Assembly: GCF_000380165.1 (NCBI RefSeq)
Contig: NZ_KB904647.1
Span: 115,756-179,326 of the forward strand
Source: Wenjunlia vitaminophila DSM 41686
Lineage (GTDB): Bacteria; Actinomycetota; Actinomycetes; Streptomycetales; Streptomycetaceae
DNA: 63,571 bases
Direction: 5' to 3'
Position 1 is the first letter of the stretch, and every line of letters begins with the position of its first letter. The notes under the pieces are model-generated. The model worked only from the letters and a program-made list of their open reading frames with translations. It was not told the DNA's origin and searched no databases. The position numbers and the translations under genes were made by a program. Shown one piece after another: positions 58,152 through 63,571 of the stretch.

Positions 58152-61100
58152 TCACCGGGCGTTGAAGTACTTGGCCTCCGGGTGGTGGATGACGATCGCG
58201 TCCGTGGACTGCTCGGGATGGAGCTGGAACTCCTCCGACAACTGCACCCCGATCCGCTCGGGACGCAGCAGTTCGGCGATCTTCCCTCGGTCCTCCAGGT
58301 CCGGGCAGGCCCCGTACCCCAGGGAGAACCGCGCACCCCGGTACCGCAGCGCGAACATGTCCTCCATCGCTTCGGGGTCCTCCCCGGCGAAACCGAGCTC
58401 GGCCCGGACCCGGGCGTGCCAGTACTCCGCCAGCGCCTCGGCGAGCTGCACCGAAAGCCCGTGCAGCTCCAGGTAGTCCCGGTAGGAGTTCGCCGCGAAG
58501 AGCTCGGCCGTCGCCTCGGAGACCCTGCTGCCCACGGTGACCACCTGGAGCCCCACCACGTCGGTCTCGCCCGACTCCTGGGAGCGGAAGAAGTCCGACA
58601 GGCACAGCCGACGCCCGCTGCGCTGCCGGGGGAAGGTGAACCGGGTCCGTTCGGCGCCGTCGTCCCCGAGGATGATCAGGTCCTCGCCCTTGGAGACGCA
58701 GGGGAAGAAGCCGTACACCACGGCCGCCTGGAGCCAGCCCTCGGTCTGCACGCGGTCCAACCAGCCCCGCAGCCGGGGCCGGCCCTCGGTCTCGACCAGC
58801 TCCTGGTACGAGGGGCCGTCCGCGGCCCGCCCCTGCTTGAGCCCCCACTGCCCCTTGAACAGTGCGCCCTCGTCCAGCCACGGAGCGTAGTCGGCGAGCG
58901 GGATGCCCTTGATCACACGGGTGCCCCAGAAGGGCGGGGTGGGGACCGGGTTGTCGGTGGCCACGTCCGAGCGCGCCGGTCCCTTCGGCTCCGCCTGGTC
59001 GCCGTCGTCAACGGTGACGGCCCGGACCGGGACCCTCCGCTGCCGCAGCTCGGGCAGGACGGCCCCCGGAACGCCGCGCTTGACCGCGATCAGCGCGTCC
59101 ATCAGCCGGAGCCCCTCGAACGCGTCCCGGGCGTAGCGGACCTCACCCTGGTAGATCTCGTGCAGGTCCTGCTCGACGTAGGCCCGGGTGAGCGCCGCGC
59201 CGCCGAGGATGACCGGGTAGGAGGCGGCCAACTGGCGCTGGTTGAGCTCCTCCAGGTTCTCCTTCATGATCACGGTGGACTTCACCAGCAGCCCGGACAT
59301 GCCGATGACGTCGGCCCGGTGCTCCACCGCGGCCTCCACGATCGCCGAGACCGGCTGTTTGATGCCCAGGTTGACCACGGTGTAGCCGTTGTTGGACAAG
59401 ATGATGTCCACCAGGTTCTTGCCGATGTCGTGCACGTCGCCCTTGACGGTTGCCAGCACGATGGTGCCCTTGCCCTCGGCGTCGGACCTCTCCATGTGCG
59501 GTTCGAGGTAGGCGACCGCCGCCTTCATCACCTCGGCGGACTGCAGGACGAACGGGAGCTGCATCTGCCCGGACCCGAACAGCTCCCCGACCACCTTCAT
59601 CCCGGCGAGGAGGGTGTCGTTGACGATCTCCAGCGCGGGGCGCTCGGTCAGCGCCGCGTCCAGGTCCGCCTCGAGGCCGTTGCGCTCACCGTCCACGATG
59701 CGCCGGCGCAGCCGCTCCTCCAGGGGCAGCGCGGCCAGCTCCTCGGCCCTGCTCGCCTTGAGCGAGCGGGTGTCCACGCCTTCGAACAGCTCCAGGAACC
59801 GCTGTAGCGGGTCGTACCCGTCCCGGCGCCGGTCGTGGATCAGGTCGAGGGCGACCTCGCGCTGTTCCTCGGGGATGCGGGCGATCGGGAGGATCTTGCT
59901 CGCGTGCACGATCGCCGAGTCAAGACCCGCCTCGACGCACTCGTTCAGGAAGACGGAGTTGAGCACCTGCCGGGCCGCCGGGTTGAGCCCGAAGGAGACG
60001 TTGGACAGGCCCAGCGTGGTCTGCACCCGCGGGTGCCGCCGCTTCAGCTCACGGATCGCCTCGATGGTCTCCGCCGCGTCCCGCCGGGACTCCTCCTGAC
60101 CGGTGGCGATGGTGAAGGTCAGACAGTCGATGAGGATGTCGCTCTCCCGCAGACCCCAGTTCCCGGTGAGGTCGGCGATCAACCGCTCCGCGATGGCCAC
60201 CTTGGCGTCGGCGGTGCGGGCCTGTCCCCGCTCGTCGATGGTCAACGCCATCAGCGCCGCCCCGTGCTCCGCGGCGAGCGCGGCGATCCTGGCGAAGCGG
60301 GAGTCGGGACCGTCCCCGTCCTCGTAGTTGACGGAGTTGACCACGGCGCGCCCGCCGAGCTTCTCCAGTCCCGCGCGGATCACGGCCGGCTCGGTCGAGT
60401 CCAGCACGATGGGCAGGGTGGATGCCGTGGCCAGCCGGCCGGCGACCTCCTGCATGTCGGCGACGCCGTCCCGCCCCACGTAGTCCACGCACAGGTCCAG
60501 GAGGTGGGCGCCCTCGCGGATCTGCTCCCTGGCGATCTCCACGCAGTCGTCCCAGCGGCCGTCCAGCATCGCCTCGCGGAACTTCTTCGACCCGTTGGCG
60601 TTGGTCCGCTCCCCGATCGCCAGGTACGAGGTGTCCTGGCGGAACGGTACCGACTGGTACAGCGAGGCCGCGCCCGGCTCCGGTCGGGGCTGCCGCGGCG
60701 TCGGCTCCAGGTCGCGCGTCCGCTCCACCACCTGGCGCAGGTGCTCCGGGGTGGTGCCGCAGCAGCCGCCCACCAGGGACAGGCCGTACTCACGGACGAA
60801 CAGCTCGTGGGCGTCGGCCAGCTCCTCCGGGGACAACGGGTAGTGGGCGCCGTCCTTGCCGAGGACCGGCAGCCCCGCGTTGGGCATCGCCGACACCCGG
60901 ACCCGGGCCTGCCGGGCCAGGTAGCGGAGGTGCTCGCTCATCTCGGCCGGGCCGGTGGCACAGTTCAGGCCGATCATGTCGATGCCCAGCGGCTCCAACG
61001 CGGTCAGCGCCGCCCCGATCTCCGAGCCGAGCAGCATCGTGCCGGTGGTCTCCACCGTGACCTGGACGCACAGCGGCAACTCGAGGCCCGACTCGGCCAG

Positions 61101-61664
61101 CGCCCGGCGGGCACCGATCACCGCGGCCTTGGTCTGCAGCAGGTCCTGCGTGGTCTCCACCAGCAGGGCGTCCGCGCCGCCGGCGATCAGCCCCGCGGCG
61201 TTCTGCTGGTAGGCGTCGCGGAGCGCGGCGTAGGGGGCGTGTCCCAGCGTCGGGAGCTTGGTCCCCGGGCCGATCGATCCCAGCACCCACCGCGGCCGGT
61301 CGCGGGTGCTGAAGCCGTCCGCCACCTCGCGGGCCAGCCTCGCCCCGGCCTCGGACAGCTCCGCGATGCGCTCGGGGATGTCGTACTCGCCGAGGTTCCC
61401 GAGGTTCGCCCCGAAGGTGTTCGTCTCCACGCAGTCCACGCCCACCGACAGGTAGGCCTCGTGCACCGACCGCACGATGTCGGGGCGGGAGACGTTCAGG
61501 ATCTCGTTGCAGCCCTCGTGGCCCTGGAAGTCGTCCAGGGTGGGGTCCTGCGCCTGGAGCATGGTGCCCATGGCGCCGTCGGCGACGACGACCCGGGTCG
61601 CCAGGGCCTCGCGGAGCGCAGCGACTCGTTGCCTGCGGACGGACTGGTGGGATGGCAGGGCCAT
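58152..61664 (-). CDS. metH: Cobalamin-dependent methionine synthase
   Basis: 1170 aa, full-length four-module MetH. The homocysteine domain has zinc ligands Cys235, Cys301 and Cys302 (GLNCATGP, VGGCCGTT); the pterin domain covers about 345-620 (AIGERTNANGSKKF); the B12 cap and binding domains carry the cobalt ligand His745 in KGDVHDIGKN; the C-terminal SAM-reactivation domain includes RYRGARFSLGYGACPDL. It makes methionine from homocysteine and methyl-tetrahydrofolate. The ATG at 61664 has AGGGAG 6 nt upstream. It is divergent from gylR. No B12 or SAM riboswitch was recognised upstream. Confidence 0.98.
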   Translation of the reverse strand: MALPSHQSVRRQRVAALREALATRVVVADGAMGTMLQAQDPTLDDFQGHEGCNEILNVSRPDIVRSVHEAYLSVGVDCVETNTFGANLGNLGEYDIPERIAELSEAGARLAREVADGFSTRDRPRWVLGSIGPGTKLPTLGHAPYAALRDAYQQNAAGLIAGGADALLVETTQDLLQTKAAVIGARRALAESGLELPLCVQVTVETTGTMLLGSEIGAALTALEPLGIDMIGLNCATGPAEMSEHLRYLARQARVRVSAMPNAGLPVLGKDGAHYPLSPEELADAHELFVREYGLSLVGGCCGTTPEHLRQVVERTRDLEPTPRQPRPEPGAASLYQSVPFRQDTSYLAIGERTNANGSKKFREAMLDGRWDDCVEIAREQIREGAHLLDLCVDYVGRDGVADMQEVAGRLATASTLPIVLDSTEPAVIRAGLEKLGGRAVVNSVNYEDGDGPDSRFARIAALAAEHGAALMALTIDERGQARTADAKVAIAERLIADLTGNWGLRESDILIDCLTFTIATGQEESRRDAAETIEAIRELKRRHPRVQTTLGLSNVSFGLNPAARQVLNSVFLNECVEAGLDSAIVHASKILPIARIPEEQREVALDLIHDRRRDGYDPLQRFLELFEGVDTRSLKASRAEELAALPLEERLRRRIVDGERNGLEADLDAALTERPALEIVNDTLLAGMKVVGELFGSGQMQLPFVLQSAEVMKAAVAYLEPHMERSDAEGKGTIVLATVKGDVHDIGKNLVDIILSNNGYTVVNLGIKQPVSAIVEAAVEHRADVIGMSGLLVKSTVIMKENLEELNQRQLAASYPVILGGAALTRAYVEQDLHEIYQGEVRYARDAFEGLRLMDALIAVKRGVPGAVLPELRQRRVPVRAVTVDDGDQAEPKGPARSDVATDNPVPTPPFWGTRVIKGIPLADYAPWLDEGALFKGQWGLKQGRAADGPSYQELVETEGRPRLRGWLDRVQTEGWLQAAVVYGFFPCVSKGEDLIILGDDGAERTRFTFPRQRSGRRLCLSDFFRSQESGETDVVGLQVVTVGSRVSEATAELFAANSYRDYLELHGLSVQLAEALAEYWHARVRAELGFAGEDPEAMEDMFALRYRGARFSLGYGACPDLEDRGKIAELLRPERIGVQLSEEFQLHPEQSTDAIVIHHPEAKYFNAR

Positions 61665-61760
61665 GGGATTCTCCCTGGGAGTGCGACGGCTGTCGGCTAT
61701 GCGCGCACCGGGCGTCCGGGCGGGCACCTGGCCAGGGTAACCAAGAAACTGCAATCAGCC

Positions 61761-61775
61761 ATGGAGCGTCTCCAT
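61761..61775. promoter_or_regulatory. Inverted repeat in the metH-gylR divergent promoter region
   Basis: ATGGAG (61761-61766) and CTCCAT (61770-61775) form a perfect 6-bp inverted repeat with a 3-bp centre, about 95 nt from metH and 120 nt from gylR. IclR-family proteins bind short palindromes near their own promoters, so this is a candidate autoregulatory site. Confidence 0.4.
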
Positions 61776-61895
61776 AGGTGGACTCGGGTGGCCGGGGCAA
61801 TCCGGACAAGGCCTCGTTGCCGAGCAGGGCCCTTTGCGAGAATGAGTTCGGCATCGCCCCATGACGTTCTGCATTGCCGACCGAGGAGGCCACCC

Positions 61896-62660
61896 ATGCC
61901 CGGACCCATCCAGTCCCTGGAGCGGGCGGCGGCGATCCTCCGCCTGCTCGCGGGCGGCGAGCGGCGGCTGGGGCTCTCCGAGGTGTCCTCCACGCTGGGC
62001 CTCGCCAAAGGCACCGCTCACGGCATCCTGCGCACCCTCCAACAGGAAGGGTTCGTCGAACAGGACCCCGTCTCCGGAAAGTACCAGCTCGGAGCGGAAC
62101 TCCTCCGGCTCGGCAACAGCTACCTGGACGTCCACGAACTCCGAGCCCGCGCCCTGGTCTGGGCGGACGACCTGGCCAGAGCAGGCGGGGAGAGCGTCTA
62201 CATCGGGGTGCCGCACCACCAGGGCGTGCTCATCGTCCACCACGTCTTCCGACCGGACGACAGCCGCCAGGTCCTCGAGGTCGGCGCCATGCAGCCACTG
62301 CACAGCACGGCGCTCGGCAAGGTCCTCGCCGCCTACGACCCGGTGGCACACGGCGAGGCGCTGGACGCCGAACGGAAGGCGTTCACCTCGCGGACGGTCA
62401 CCGAACGCGCCGACTTCGAGGCGCTGCTCGAGATCACCAAGGAACGGGGCTGGGCCAGCGACATCGAGGAGACCTGGGACGGCCTGGCCTCGGTCGCCGC
62501 ACCCATCCACGGCCGGCGCCGGGTGCCGGTGGGCGCCGTCGGCGTCACCGGGGCCATCGAACGCGTATGCGAAGACGGTCACATACGATCGCGGCTGGTG
62601 GCCGCGGTCCGAGACGCCGCCCGGTCGATCTCCCGGGACCTGGGGGCGGGGCCGTTTTAA
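61896..62660 (+). CDS. gylR: IclR-family regulator, GylR type
   Basis: 254 aa. An N-terminal winged HTH (QSLERAAAILRLLAGGERRLGLSEVSSTLGLAKGTAHGILRTLQQEGF) and a C-terminal IclR effector domain (VLEVGAMQPLHSTALGKVLAAYD, ASDIEETWDGLASVAAPIH). The whole sequence resembles Streptomyces GylR, which represses glycerol uptake and kinase genes, and the position beside metH matches. The ATG at 61896 has GAGGAGG 6 nt upstream. The expected glycerol genes would lie beyond the right edge, after an unusual repeat array. Confidence 0.92.
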   Translation: MPGPIQSLERAAAILRLLAGGERRLGLSEVSSTLGLAKGTAHGILRTLQQEGFVEQDPVSGKYQLGAELLRLGNSYLDVHELRARALVWADDLARAGGESVYIGVPHHQGVLIVHHVFRPDDSRQVLEVGAMQPLHSTALGKVLAAYDPVAHGEALDAERKAFTSRTVTERADFEALLEITKERGWASDIEETWDGLASVAAPIHGRRRVPVGAVGVTGAIERVCEDGHIRSRLVAAVRDAARSISRDLGAGPF

Positions 62661-63571
62661 CTGTGTTCGCTCGCCGCCGGCCGCTTGGGGGTGCCCCTGC
62701 CGGCGTTCCTCAGCCAGCTCCCTCGTTCCTCGGTCGCCGGCTTCGTCACTTCGACAGGGGCGCGGCCTTTGGCTCGCTCACGTCTACGCATCGCCGGAGT
62801 GAAGGTGCACGACACTGCGGCGTGGCCGGGGGTTCGCTCGCCGCAGGCCGCGCCCCTGCGGCTCGCTCACTTCCACGCGTCATCGGCGGTGGAGGTGAAG
62901 GCGCTGCACCGGCCCAGCCACGCACCGGGGGGCGTCCGCGGGACACGTGCGGCCACACCGACACCGCTGTGGCTGGCCGCCGCATCAGGGGCGCCGCGAC
63001 GAGGAACGCCCGCAGGGGCTCCCCGAGCGGCCGGAGGCGAGCGAACCCCCGGGACACCCGCAGCGTCGTGCACCCCCGCCCCGACGACGCGCAGACGTGA
63101 GCGAGCCGCAGTGACACCATGCGGCTGGCGCCGCGGACCGCTGCCCCTGCCGAAGAGACGAGCCCAAGCGACCGAGGAACGAGGAAGCGCAGCGTCGAGG
63201 AACGCCGGCAGGGGCACCCCCAAGCGGCCGGCGGCGAGCGAACCCCCGGGAAAACCCGCAGCGTCGTGCACCCCCGCCCCGACGACGCGCAGACGTGAGC
63301 GAGCCGCAGTGACACCATGCGGCTGGCGCCGCGGACCGCGCCCCTGCCGAAGAGACGAGGAGAAGGTCGCGAGGAACGAGCGACCGCACGACGAGGAACG
63401 CCGGCAGGGGCACCCCAAAGCGGCCGGCGGCGAGCGAACCCCCGGGACACCCGCAGCGTCGTGCACCCGAACCCCGACGCGGCGCAGACGTGAGCGAGCC
63501 AAAGGCCGCGCCCCTGCCGAAGAGACGAGACCAAGCGACCGAGGCACGAGGGAGCGCAGCGTCGAGGAACG
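62661..63571. repeat. Non-coding array of about 196-bp repeats, inverted then direct
   Basis: 911 nt with no credible gene. Three direct units start with GAGGAACG at 63001, 63197 and 63393 (lengths 196, 196 and 171), and a fourth begins at 63564 and is cut by the window end. The third lacks about 25 bp (the CAGTGACACCATGCGGC segment). From 62665 to about 62845 the same unit runs in the opposite orientation, including the complement of GAGGAACG at 62704-62711, and degraded pieces continue to about 62910. Shared words are GAGCGAAC, GTGAGCGAGC and CGACCGAGG. A block of about 85 bp is identical between the first two direct units. Confidence 0.85.

Noticed and set aside
58951-58959. TTGTCGGTG on the plus strand inside metH
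   Set aside because: No -10 follows at the N8 spacing and no plus-strand gene starts there, so it is a chance match in coding sequence.
61665-61895. B12 or SAM riboswitch upstream of metH
   Set aside because: The region was read for a B12-box-like segment and SAM-type conserved blocks and none was seen; only a short inverted repeat is present.
62746-63547. Long minus-strand open frames (up to 262 codons) in the right-hand region
   Set aside because: They are translations of the 196-bp repeats, occur in several frames at once, have repetitive Arg/Ala/Gly-rich sequence and no ribosome site.
1-63571. tRNA genes, rRNA genes, CRISPR arrays, transposases or integrases
   Set aside because: None was recognised by reading. 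Short tRNA genes could be missed without a covariance search; a tRNAscan-SE run would settle this.

Overview
The window is 63.6 kb of very GC-rich DNA from the core chromosome of an actinobacterium. Supporting signs are a complete Pup-proteasome gene set (arc, dop, pup, prcB, prcA, pafA, pafB, pafC), tatA/tatC beside helY, a GylR-type regulator beside metH, many GTG starts and many genes that look leaderless. As I remember them, the gene orders match Streptomyces around infC-rpmI-rplT-pheS and gylR-metH, and Mycobacterium around helY-tatC-tatA-pafC-pafB-pafA. A Streptosporangiales or Nocardiopsaceae host is plausible, but that placement is inference.

Layout. (1) 1-4224, minus strand: 5' part of pheS, an orphan PAS histidine kinase, a TrmH/SpoU methyltransferase, rplT, rpmI and infC; infC starts at ATC behind a long leader. 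(2) 4839-9497, minus: a stand-alone flavin halogenase and a large LuxR (LAL) activator, apparently inserted between infC and the DUF1844 gene. (3) 10162-17918: DUF1844, SseB-like protein, mycosin-like protease, a partner protein, a PLP aldolase/deaminase, a DUF2510 protein, a class-I amidotransferase and a cytosolic metal-receptor-fold protein. (4) 17985-21141: glycine-betaine-type ABC transporter with a permease fused to its binding protein. (5) 21519-31227: 5'-3' exonuclease, helY, diacylglycerol kinase, tatC, tatA, two small proteins, pafC, pafB and an FKBP. (6) 31270-42776: FKBP lipoprotein, pafA, an MFS/LacI pair, a ChaB-like protein, prcA, prcB, pup, dop and arc. (7) 43038-48377: ferredoxin, a membrane protein, trmI, an M50 protease, a RecB-family nuclease and an orphan response regulator. 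(8) 48420-56670: an oligopeptide-type ABC operon with a binding protein at each end. (9) 57058-62660: HAD phosphatase, metH and gylR. (10) 62661-63571: a non-coding array of about 196-bp repeats, inverted on the left and direct on the right, running out of the window.

How the genes work together. Pup is ligated to targets by PafA and removed by Dop; ARC unfolds the pupylated proteins into the PrcAB core. PafB and PafC form the WYL activator of the LexA-independent DNA-damage response. The window also holds likely PafBC targets: the promoters of the 5'-3' exonuclease and the RecB-family nuclease both carry the motif TTGTCGGTG, 8 bp, then a -10. The nuclease copy is perfect, and the exonuclease copy is the last of three motifs in a 17-bp tandem array.

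The observations most worth following are the halogenase/LAL insertion with its inverted repeat, the PafBC-type promoters, the repeat array after gylR, the Pup that ends in Glu rather than Gln, and the strong hairpin between pup and prcBA.
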